Under the pieces are notes generated by a model that had not been told where the DNA came from, did not search any database, and saw nothing but the letters and a program-made list of their open reading frames with translations. Positions 54,422-63,892 of a stretch of 64,000 nt of DNA are shown piece after piece. The DNA lies in NCBI GenBank assembly GCA_964016985.1, contig OZ024823.1, positions 135,366,112-135,430,111 of the forward strand, given 5' to 3'. A program made the translations under genes and the position numbers. This DNA comes from Anodontia alba (Eukaryota; Mollusca; Bivalvia; Lucinida; Lucinidae). Every line of letters starts with the position of its first letter. Positions within the stretch are counted from its first letter, which is position 1.

Positions 54422-55719
54422 AACAACAATTGGCTTCAAAAACAAAAAGGAGTCATTGAGACATAACATAAATATTCCATCGCAAAGTAAGCTAGGAATA
54501 TAGAAATATTTTCAAAACAAAATTTGTAAAACAAAAAGCCAAGACCATACACTGTAAGTAGTCTAGGTAGGGTCTTGAATAAATAAGGAAAAGTCTACTC
54601 GGTGGAGTTTCCTATAGATAACTGACATATGTAGATATTTTGGATAAAATTCTAGATATGTGAAGCTATGTAATTGTAATAGTCTAAGCTATTAGAATTA
54701 TAAACTAATTAAATTCTGTTAATTGGAGCGACAGGACAGTTTCCGATGAACAGACACAGACTTAAAATAACCATAATGTATAATTATTTCCCTTTTATCA
54801 AATTAAAGAAGGGGAGATAATAAAAGTAGATGGAGTTAACTTAACTATAACTAAGTTATCCATCAGAAGAAAAAGGTATATACACAGGTATAATGGTTAA
54901 AACTATTGCTAGACTAATTGTATTACGAATTTTTAGTCAAGCAATAAAATAATACAGAGTTTGCATAAAACTGCTGGGAAGAAAAAACAACCTAAACCAT
55001 TGATAATTAGTTTTGTCATAAACATATAAAAGCGTTTGATGTCCTGACAAAATAATAAAGAAGAAACTGTCAACATCATAACTTAGGAGTTTGACAGAGA
55101 ATAAGAGAGATAAGAATAAGGTTGACCGCAGCTAACTGTAAGACGGTCATAGTTTGGCTAAATCTTACCGTATTGATAAGATTAAGCAATAATAAATAAG
55201 CTGGATAGAATCTTTCTATACCAGAAGATTGCCATGAAAAGTACTCCTGAGTAAATAATCATGGAAATCAAGAAATGTTAAAAAATCCACTTTGAAATGA
55301 CGAATCAAAATGTTCATAAAAAGAGAAGGACTCAGAGAAAAAGTAATAGTGTGATAATCTCTGAAGAAAGATTATACAATAATACTGATTAATAATCTCA
55401 AAAACACTTAATTTATAAGTTAAGAGATAGTATTACTATTCTGTACGCATATTTAAGAATAGTAAGAAATATATGAATACTAAATTAAAATTATATTACG
55501 GAACAAAATTCCTGCTATAAATAAAAGGTTAAGCGTAACTATTTATTAAGCAAGGAATTATTAAACATATAACTCGCTATAAAATTACTGCCCAAAAATT
55601 TTATAGATAAATATTCAATCAAATTTTTAGAATTGAATATTAATAGAATAAAATCTATGTCTGCATAATTGGTAATTCCTGAAATATCAAATTACGTACT
55701 CGCAAATGAATTCAGGAAG

Positions 55720-55723
<4 letters not shown>

Positions 55724-55762
<39 letters not shown>
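55724..55762. repeat. (TA)n microsatellite
   Basis: An uninterrupted TA run of about 19 units lies inside the large AT-rich element. Confidence 0.9.
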
Positions 55763-55767
<5 letters not shown>

Positions 55768-58167
55768 CTCTCGAGATCTATGCGTAAACCACAGAGAGTA
55801 ATAAAATAATATTATTACCACGATCCCTGACGGAAGGGTAAAAACATGTATATGAAAAAGATAATATTAATTTAACGTTATATAGGTTTAAGATAAAATT
55901 TGTTTAATCTTTAACCAATATGCAGCAACAGTGACTCGATATTCTGTATTCGTACGTAGAAAAAGAGTACTTAGTCATTAGAATTTTGTATGATTGAAAT
56001 AGAGATAATGGGATCTAAAAGGATGTATCTCCATGAACTGAATCGAAGGATAATATCCATACTAAAAAACTAGGGCTTGTTTTTGGCTTAGTTTAACAAG
56101 CGTAGAATTGAATTATTTCTAAGTATTCATGAAATCGTTATGCTCTGAATACTGAGAAAAATGTTAAAATATTGTTTAGGAAATAAAAAAGTGACTGGTC
56201 CACAATGTTAGCTAGATTTAAACCTGGAACGTAGCGAGAAGGTCAATCTAACTTAAAAGTAAGATGAGAAAGATAAATAATGAAGATAGATATATAAATA
56301 TCGGTATAATATATTATCTCCAACTATTATCAAATAATCTGAATGTTTAAAAGCATAAATGCTACTCGAAAGTTTATTTACCGAATGTATAATCGGAGAA
56401 ACTTTCAGTATGTTCAAAAACGTATCACAAAAGTAAGATCTGACCTGGAACGTAGGTGCAGCACTTACTAAGTTGTGAAGTTCATATAAACATATTCTAT
56501 ATTATAAATTGAAGCAGTGCATTTCAAAATCATCGAAACGTCTTGAAATGACTTATTGTGTGGAAAAATAAATAAATATCCAGTTTCGGAAAAGATATTT
56601 ATCTATATATATAGACCATTTTTGATGCGGACTGGAAATCAAGATATTAATCTTTGCATTATTCACAAACTGAACTTGAACTCTTAGCGAGAATTACTAT
56701 GATCCCTTTAACGAATGTAAACATAAAGAAGGGGTAAAGAGATAATTAAGTGTGTCTTAATTCTTTACCGGCTCGTAATTAAGGATGTTTTCCCTTTTGT
56801 CTAAGCCTAGACTATAGATTGATTAATATGAATATAATAATATCTGCTATTATGAGGTAAACTCTCGTTAATTAACCTCTAAGCATATATCAAAAATATA
56901 TATCAACATAATCTAGAGCTTCAGTAAGTTTAGAGGAAGGAAATGATTGACTTTGGCAGTTTCTGAATAGTTACAAAGTCAATAAAAAAATATCAAAAGG
57001 AAAGTATTGTATATAATATCTAATTTAGGCAATAATAATCTGTCACGTACTGAATAATTAATGCTTTTACTAAATATGTATCCATTGTCAATACCAAAGT
57101 GCAAGAAAATTTTGATTGACATGGACTCTAGTTATAAATAAAATATTAGAGGTATAGAGCTAGTCGAAGCAAAACTATTCCTCAATAAGATAAAGTAGAC
57201 CTATAATATACGAGGATTAATTGGGTCTAGAAATTATAATCATAATAAAATTATTATTCTAATATGTAGAATCTTCGGCGTAATAGATTCTTACTGAGGC
57301 AAAAATATCTGGTATATTGCTATCGTAGTCTTAAATGATCCAGAAGAAAAAATAAAACAGGCAAAGTAAAGAACGTATCGAATTATATCTATGCCTAAAT
57401 ATAAGATTTTCTTCTTATTTATTATTTTATAGCAGAGTTTAGACAGAGCACGACTGACCTAGACTCTTATATAATCAATCAAAAGATAGTATAAAATAGA
57501 ATAATAGCTTATCGGATCAACTATTTTCCATGTAGAAAAGGGAAAAGGAAAATATGTACCTCAACTAGAATTTCAAATCGTAGTTATCTAGAGAGGTAGC
57601 GAATAAATAAATAAACTGTTAATTTATTTATCTGGTTGGTGTAAATTTCCGATACCTTAAGAATGAAAAATTAATAGAAAGTAGAAAAGATCGATTGCTA
57701 TTTTCTTGTCAATTTACTCCTTAGATTACATGCTGATTACATATCGGAGCATGTAGAAGAAAAACAGGGGAGGAAAGAAGAAAAATTTTAAATTTCGTGT
57801 ACATTTTTCTTCTTATAAATAACGATAGTTTTATAGTTCACCTTTGCCCTAGAGCCGAATAAGGTGAATATGTAAGAAGTTAATCTCTTTGTAGCGAATA
57901 AAAGAGATATAATTATAGCTGGAAGTATATTCACTTAGTGAATGAATTGCGAATTTGATCGTAACCGATAATTCTTAATTCATTTTCAATAATAAATATA
58001 TATATATAGAATTTAAGTCAAGTTCAAAAGTGACTGGACAGAATTCAACAATATAAGTGGCTACTAGGTATTAAAACCCATCGCTGTCATTCAATAACCT
58101 ATAACCCAAGACTATACATGTCTATAGTGGTTAATAAATAAATAAATATATGTTGAGCCAGTACTAG

Positions 58168-59010
58168 TGACTACTACTCGGACACTAGTAATCTGACACA
58201 AAGTCTACGAAACTACTGCCCGGTGGAATTTCGTTAGAATGACCTGGCACTACTCTACGAAGTGCCTCCCGATGAAATTTTCGTTAGAGACGGAATTTAA
58301 CCTCTTTCTAGCGAATTAAAGAGATATAACATAATTTGAATGACCTGGCACTAGTCTACGAACTGCTGCCCGGTAAAAATTTTGTTATAGTCGGAAGTTT
58401 AACTTTTTCTAGCGGATAAAAGAGATAAAACATAAGTTAATTTAAAATATTAATGGAATTACACTCCTATAATAAGTCAATGGAATATTAAAGATTCTAG
58501 TCTGATTCGGGAAAGACTGTACAGAATTTTATGTATGAAAAGTTACTATGTATTTCACTTAATAACCTATATCCATTGACTTAAACGTGAATGGAGCTCT
58601 ATGAACGATAATAGATTGTTTGGGAATTAGTGATCACTATTTTGACACTAGTTACCCGACATAATGACCGGACACTAGTATTCGTAACTGTTGCCCGGTA
58701 AAGTTACAAGTAATTTGACAAATTGATCGGATAGTAGTATTCGTAACTCTAGTCCGATGAAAAAGGGAGATTATATATGAAAACTGAGCGGGCACAAGTA
58801 TTCGAAACTTTTTCCCGATGATAATTAATTATTAGGCAAAAATTGACCAGACACTTTCTGTAAAAGTTTGCCTGGTGAAAAATCAGAAATAATATAATAA
58901 TATGACCGGGTATAAGTATCAGAAATATTACTGATACTTTGCCCGGTGAAAAATTTTTAATAATTGGACATAATGACCGGAAGTTAGTAAACGTGACTAT
59001 TTTGTCCGGT
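58168..59010 (+). repeat. Array of ~60-100 bp hairpin units
   Basis: About nine diverged units share TGACCGGACACTAGTATTCG, then AACTGTTGCCCGGTGAAA; the CCGG blocks pair to form a short stem in each unit. Units begin near 58168, 58239, 58340, 58662, 58721, 58781, 58840, 58899 and 58970. Spacing is tighter (about 60 bp) in the right half. CTCTTTCTAGCGAAT-type motifs lie between the left units. Confidence 0.7.
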
Positions 59011-59055
59011 GAAATATGTCAAAAACTAAGTCTTTCCAGAAAATAATTAAATTAT

Positions 59056-59214
59056 TGACTGGAGACTAGTTGACTGGTGCCTGGTTGACCGGTGACTGGT
59101 GACTGGTGCCTGGGACCTGGATGACTGGTGACTGGTGCCTGGTTGACTGGCACCTGGTTGACTGGTGACTGGTGAAGCTGACTGACTGGTGCCTGGTTGA
59201 CTGGTGACTGGTGA
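59056..59214 (+). repeat. Minisatellite GACTGGTGCCTGGTT
   Basis: Short units GACTGGTG and CCTGGTT alternate with small variations. The repeat ends before the inner inverted repeat of the large element. Reverse-strand frames rich in SQPGTSQ are the repeat translated. Confidence 0.85.
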
Positions 59215-59514
59215 TAAATAAACAAAAGAAACACAAGGATACAGAAATTTATCCGTGAGGAAAGAAATAATCCAAATTTCTATCACAGGTAAATAATCCT
59301 TGTTGAATTTCTTTGTCCACAGAAAAGAAACTGACACGTGGTCAATTGAGCGGGAAGAGTTACGTCACACAGGTAACTGCCTAAGGGACCTTCTGGTTTA
59401 AGACTTTAATTAACGACTGAAAGGTCGTTTTTTCTGTGGAAGGTGTGAAAACAGAAGAGAATAGCACACTATCTATAGGTTAATGTATTATGAAGTTAAA
59501 ATGGTATATTTTCA

Positions 59515-60258
59515 ATTTTGGTAGGAAATATTTCAAATATTGATTAAGTGATTCAAAAAACAAACACCATTCAGTGTTTTAGACCAATATCACAAGTGCA
59601 TTGTGTTTTTAACTAGTCACTATAAATTTCAAAAGCACAACTGATAATTAGCTTCAATAACAGAACTAATCAAAACTCGTCTTTGTTTATTATAGTGATT
59701 AATCTGATTTTTATGTTTTCCCTTTGATGCATGGACTGAGTTGGGAGCCTTTATGCGAACCAAATTTTTAAGTATTTCTGTATTAAGAGTAGCATCGGGA
59801 CCTAGGATGAAGTTGGCTAGCTGTAAAAGTGCTTTAAACCCCCCTGTGGTTTACTCTACTGACCGTTCTAAGGCGGTGGTCCCGGTGTTAGTCTTACTCT
59901 TTGGTGCTTTGTGGTTTATTCTGCGAGACGATTTGTTGTATGTCTTACCTTATGCCATTTTGTTCTTGTGTTTTTCAGTCCTTTTAGCATTGTGATTACC
60001 TTGCTTGGGGAAGAGAGAGCTAATCTTAGTGCTTTTCGTATGTTTGATCGATTTGTGCTTGTTTGGATTTGTCGGTTTCCATTTCCTCTTGGTGTCTGGG
60101 AAGGGCTGCGGTTTGTGATTGTGGCACTCCCTGGACTTTTCTCTTACCTTTTTTTTGTTCATTGATACTGAGTAAACTAGATATATCTTAAACAAAAAGA
60201 TGTTGAGTGGTAAATCTCGTGGGTTCCATTAGGTCTGAAGTGTGGTAGTGGATATCAG
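59515..60258 (+). other. Unclassified stretch with two overlapping frames
   Basis: Two overlapping 84-residue frames (59741-59995 and 59911-60165) encode hydrophobic stretches such as VPVLVLLFGALWFIL. There is no recognisable domain, splice context or upstream exon. Base composition is less AT-rich than the neighbours. It may be part of a dispersed transcribed repeat or an unrecognised small gene; I cannot decide. Confidence 0.3.
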
Positions 60259-60472
60259 TTAACCCTTGCCCTGCTAAATAAATTAAGATGCCCTGCCCTT
60301 TTCAAATTTTCAGCCAATCAGATTACTTGATAGATTGTTGAAAAAAAATCCCATACTGACTGGCAAACAGTGTAGATCCAGATCAGTTGGCTTCTTAGCA
60401 GCCAACAGATCTGGATCTACACTGTTTGCAAAGGTAGAGTATATCCGGGTTCAGCAGGACAAGGACTAAGGG
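60259..60472 (+). mobile_element. Family C MITE, copy 3
   Basis: TTAACCCTTGCCCTGCTAAA and GGTTCAGCAGGACAAGGAC are the inverted ends. The core palindrome is at 60363-60429 with TTGGCTTC inner arms and a small loop change. Confidence 0.85.
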
Positions 60473-60855
60473 GAATACTTACAGTTGAAGGGAAAGCAAC
60501 TCTGTCGAAATTGCTTTGCCTCTGGAAAAGGGTTGACTATAAAAGGAAAGAATTTGCTTCCTGTGGGGAGCCTGGCTTTTCACAAGGGAATTGGTATGTA
60601 AGTAAGCAAACAGGAAGTCACAAAAGTTATCTGCCTTGTGAAATGGCAGAAAACCCACCAAGTGCATCCAGTCCTCTTAAAGATTATGAACTATATCTTC
60701 AGAGAATAGTCCTGACAATTTCTGTTATTTTTGTAATAATAAAAAATATGATAAAAATAATCTTGTCACAAATTTGTCTTGTTCCAGAAGACAACTCTGT
60801 AAATTTCATTGTATTAAGGTTCTCCCTTGAATATGACATTAACTTATGTAAAATG

Positions 60856-60888
<33 letters not shown>

Positions 60889-61140
60889 TGATAAATTTAC
60901 TTTCCTGTCATGAGCCACATACTGTGTGACTGTTAAAAATACAAAGTCTTTGGACAGCTTGCAGCCCATACCATATTGGTTTCATCTATTAAATTGCCTC
61001 TTAACTGGATACAGTTACTTGTGGCAAACAACAGTAAAAGATGGCAGTGGTTGGAACCAAAAGCTGTCTAAGCATGTCTATTTCAGCACCGAATCAGTTT
61101 TGAAAAAAAAAAATCTTTTTTATTTTGTAGTTCTCAGTTG
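60473..61140. other. Non-genic stretch downstream of WDR25
   Basis: A poly-A run lies at about 60855-60884. A 126-residue plus-strand frame (60511-60891) ends in lysines coded by that run and shows no domain. Part may be the WDR25 3' UTR on the minus strand. Confidence 0.4.
61119..61124 (-). terminator. Candidate WDR25 polyadenylation signal
   Basis: AATAAA on the minus strand, about 150 bp after the WDR25-like stop codon. Other A/T-rich hexamers occur nearby, so this is a weak call. Confidence 0.3.
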
Positions 61141-61149
61141 AGACATACA

Positions 61150-61207
61150 TTCTGAAATCTCAACAGAATCACTATTATAGGTGATTCTGTTGAGATACAA
61201 GAATGTG
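61150..61207. repeat. Short hairpin in the WDR25 3' region
   Basis: ATCTCAACAGAATCAC and GTGATTCTGTTGAGAT pair around TATTATAG, with CATTCT and AGAATG outside. It would fold in the presumed 3' UTR. Confidence 0.75.
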
Positions 61208-61273
61208 TGTGTTCAAGAAAAAGTGGGAAACATATCCCCACAAAACCTTGTCTTATTTGCCCTGTTGGCTCTT

Positions 61274-61495
61274 TCATTTCCACACATGCACAGTGCCATC
61301 CCAGGCACAGCAGGCTGCAGTAGATGGTAGTAATGGATGGAATGAAAGGTCCATTATCACATCCATATCTGTATGAAGTGTTCGGAACAGTTTACCAGAG
61401 TGGTAGTTGTAACAGTACAGTTTTCCATCGGAACTTCCACTGATAACTGTTGATCCATCTGGAGTGACATCAAATCCAAGGCTGTACCCCAGTAC
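61274..61495 (-). CDS. WDR25: WDR25-like WD40 protein, last coding exon
   Basis: After a clear acceptor (CTTTGTTTCAG) the exon encodes 73 residues and a stop. It starts VLGYSLGFDVTPDGSTVISG and ends CCAWDGTVHVWK. Two WD40 blades are visible: GSSDGKLYCYN, then HPLLPSTAACCAWDG with the closing VHVWK. The junction with the preceding exon is in phase 0 and gives FEGHK-VLGYS, the arrangement expected for WDR25 C-termini (family knowledge). WDR25 is a beta-propeller protein of poorly defined function, related to the splicing factor CDC40/PRP17, which is the main alternative. Confidence 0.85.
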   Translation of the reverse strand, partial: VLGYSLGFDVTPDGSTVISGSSDGKLYCYNYHSGKLFRTLHTDMDVIMDLSFHPLLPSTAACCAWDGTVHVWK

Positions 61496-61519
61496 CTGAA
61501 ACAAAGAAAAGTTTATCCC

Positions 61520-61811
61520 ATCATTACAAAAAAATGCCTATTCAAATATACTGAAAATTTTACAACCAAAAAAGGAAAATTTTCAGATAAAAAGTTCTGA
61601 TATTTTTCATATTCCTGCTCAAAACATAGATTGTGAGTACTTGTTAGAACCACCTCAGTAAGGTGACTTGGCGAGGTGGTTCTAATGAGTGCCCACAATC
61701 AATGTTTTTTAGCAAAATAAGAAAAATAATGTAGACCCCTGTAAACCCCAGTTTTACTATATAAATGTGGGGTTTAAGGGGTCAAAATTATATAGGCATG
61801 TTGTCGTGATG
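61520..61811. mobile_element. Family K MITE, copy 3, beside the splice acceptor
   Basis: CATCATTACAAAAAAATGCC begins it and ATAGGCATGTTGTCGTGATG ends it. The centre (GTGAGTACTTGTTAGAACC and its complement) includes an extra AAGGTGACTTGGCG. It starts about 20 bp from the acceptor AG on the intron side. Confidence 0.8.
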
Positions 61812-61821
61812 TTAGCACTAA

Positions 61822-61950
61822 AAGTGTCTTTGTGGCCAAGTAGTTAGCACTCCTGACTTCAAATCGCAATGCCCAGGGTTTGAATCTTATTGGTGATGAG
61901 TTTCATGACTGATAAGATTTCTTTCCATCTATTGCTGCCTTTCATTACCA
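61822..61950 (+). mobile_element. tRNA-like SINE head (another family)
   Basis: TGGCCAAGTAGTTAGCACTC carries an A-box-like motif and CAGGGTTTGAATCTTA a B-box-like motif about 35 bp later. The sequence after it (TGATGAGTTTCATGACTGAT) differs from SINE families 1 and 2. The 3' end is not defined. Confidence 0.5.
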
Positions 61951-62553
61951 CCATTCCATCATCTGTCTTTAACTGAAAGTTTGTTGAAAGAGACCTAAAT
62001 CACAAATTCTTCAAAATGTAGGACAGGTGTTTTTCAGACTGTACTGATGCAGATATTGAATGAACTGTCAAGCCTTACCATTCTTGCCGGGGAAAATACA
62101 AGGTTTATTACACCTATAGTACTCAAAGGTAATATTCTCATGAATCAAACTGAGTACTGGGTTAACGGAATCATATGAAGGAATATAAACACAAAATGGA
62201 TCCTTGACTACCCACAGAGGGTCCAATGAAGACAAATCAGACAAATGTGCAGGGTGGTCTAAGACTGCTGGGCACATATCATAAGATATATTCTCTTACA
62301 TTTTTAAATAAGCTATAAATAGAATAGTATAATGCTGGAATCAAATCAATAGGCCAACACTTATTAAGTTGAACTACTGACCATGTATCTATATGTTCAT
62401 ATGCGTGTAACAAAAGGTTATGTTATTTTCAGCACAGAGATGTGTTCTTTGCTTCCAAAGGGTCTGTCATTACAGAACATATTTAGCTTCACAACAGCTG
62501 GTGTTAAATGTCTTTTAGCTCCTATAAAATGTCTCCTTGTACTTGTATATAAT

Positions 62554-62982
62554 ATACCATATTTGCCCTAATTACTGCATATGCTCCTATAAGCACACTG
62601 TCAAGCAATTTCTAGCTCTTCAGATTAAAACCACTATAATTTTATCTAGTTCTTTTATAAAAGCATTTGTTGTGGGTACTCTTCTGAATTGCCTGGGCTT
62701 GTTGAGGCAATTCAAAACAGTACCCACAACATATGCTTTTATAAACCTGTCATGGTAATTCAAATGAGTACCATATATGCTTCTATATAAAAAAAATAGA
62801 ACACCTATCACATAAGCAACATTAAATCATTAAATATATGCCCCCCACTCCCCGCCCAGCGAAAAGTCCTCTGATAATATTCTTTCAAGGTGTGCCCTTA
62901 TTAGGAAGATATTTTACTATGGGTTTTTCAGTAATTTTGAAAAACTTAAGCCCACGGTGCAGTAATTAGGTCGAATACGGTA
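62554..62982. mobile_element. MITE with TACCATATTTGCCCTAATTA ends
   Basis: The left end TACCATATTTGCCCTAATTA followed by CTGC pairs with GCAGTAATTAGGTCGAATAC at the right with a few mismatches. It contains a nested family L-type palindrome at 62650-62745. Confidence 0.7.
62650..62745. mobile_element. Family L-type palindrome, nested
   Basis: TTTATAAAAGCATTTGTTGT, GGGTACTCTTCTGAATTGCC and the complement GGCAATTCAAAACAGTACCC, ATGCTTTTATAAA fold around TGGGCTTGTTGA. Confidence 0.75.
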
Positions 62983-63424
62983 GAGTATATTCTCCAAATC
63001 TTTGGGATCCCTGAGCTTGTTTGGTGTAACTGTGAAAATATAAATCTGCTAAACATGGCTATATGGAGTGAATAGTGTCGCATACTGCTCTAAAATGATT
63101 TTGACTTTATTCACTCGTGACCAAAATATTTAAACTGTCAGAGTGAATAAATTCATAATTGTATACTACTTCCCTCTGGAGGATATGGGTGTCATATATT
63201 TATGAAGTGCAGTTACCTGAGGTTTAATTTTGTCAAAACTAAGCTTTTGTTGTTTCATATATGTATGGAGTTTTTATCTGCTCTGGAGAATATGTGTACT
63301 GTGATTGTATTTCCACCTTGAGACCCAGGTTTCGAAATAAAGTCTGTTCTATTCTACAGAGGTGCTAGAAAAATTGATACTGACTACCACAGGAAGGTGG
63401 GCTGATTTCTTCTGTTTCTTTGAG

Positions 63425-63708
63425 CTGAGGCCCAGTCAACCCATTAGGGTCATGTCAAGCGCAGTCAGTTTATCTCACCACACCTTTTCCTGGGCAGGCT
63501 TAGTCCTCTAAGCTGTTAAGCAGTACATGTGCACATTCTTTCGCCAGAAACTGAAAATTGCCCTTCTTGAATCGGCAGAGTGGATGATCGTAGAAAATAT
63601 TTCATGATCAATCTCCAAGAAAGAATGTTGCCAGACCCAGCGGGGCTCGAACCCGTGACCTCCTGATCACCAGTCAGATGCTCATCCGACTAAGCCATCA
63701 AGGCCAGC
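63425..63708 (-). mobile_element. SINE family 1, diverged, in the WDR25 intron
   Basis: The complement of the full SINE is recognisable: GACTGGGCCTCAGC near the tail, GGACTAAGCCTGCCCAGGAA, TTGATCATGAAATATTTT and a head with CGGGTTCGAGCCCC as the B box. It shows more substitutions than the copies at 18537 and 47751. It lies about 28 bp from the donor of the upstream exon. Confidence 0.88.
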
Positions 63709-63736
63709 AGAGTCATCCTGCTATGAAATGACCCAC

Positions 63737-63877
63737 CTTGTGACCTTCAAATCTCTTCTGTCTGTTCATCTTGTAAGGTCTAGTCCCTGAGAAAATAGCA
63801 ATATAGTTGCCATTACTCTGTGCAAGGAAGTTGCCATCACTGGGGTGAGGCTTGAGCCGACTGATGGTGTACCGCTC
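63737..63877 (-). CDS. WDR25: WDR25-like WD40 protein, penultimate coding exon
   Basis: Between an acceptor (GTATTACAG) and a donor (AAG then GTGGGT) lie exactly 47 codons: ERYTISRLKPHPSDGNFLAQ, then SNGNYIAIFSGTRPYKMNRQ and KRFEGHK. The pattern, a WD blade followed by the basic MNRQKRFEGHK linker, matches WDR25 and joins in frame to the exon at 61274-61495. Earlier exons, including the rest of the propeller, lie beyond the right edge. Confidence 0.85.
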
Positions 63878-63892
63878 CTGTAATACAGTTGT

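Larger units (their letters stand above)
54069..59510. mobile_element. 5.4 kb AT-rich, ORF-free element with inverted ends
   Basis: The tips are inverted repeats of about 41 bp: ATTTTAACTTCATAATACAT and CCTATAGATAATGTGCTA at left, the complement at right (to 59510). Inside the right tip a ~150 bp block (59320-59470; CAGTTACCTGTGTGACGTAA complement) matches the inner part of the adjacent 53760-54066 element in inverted orientation with few differences. The interior has no open frame of note for about 4.5 kb on either strand, a (TA)n tract, repeated CTCTTT..TAGCGAAT..AAAGAGATAT motifs, and hairpin and minisatellite arrays near the right end. I see no transposase, tRNA or rRNA. It is best read as a large non-autonomous DNA element; the mechanism is unknown. 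Confidence 0.6.
61496..63736 (-). other. WDR25 intron, 2.24 kb
   Basis: The intron has a GT donor (AAG then GTGGGT at 63736) and an AG acceptor. It holds a family K MITE, a tRNA-like SINE head, a MITE with a nested family L element, and a full SINE. There is no coding sequence of its own. Confidence 0.8.

Noticed and set aside
54480..58900. Mitochondrial insertion, rDNA or tRNA cluster in the AT-rich block
   Set aside because: No mitochondrial-type protein frames, rRNA motifs or tRNA boxes were recognised, and the block has transposon-like inverted ends.
59047..59337. Reverse-strand frames rich in SQPGTSQ repeats
   Set aside because: They translate the GACTGGTGCCTGGTT minisatellite.
60511..60891. 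126-residue plus-strand frame
   Set aside because: No domain or splice context is visible, the C-terminus is a poly-lysine coded by a poly-A run, and it overlaps the likely 3' region of WDR25 on the other strand.
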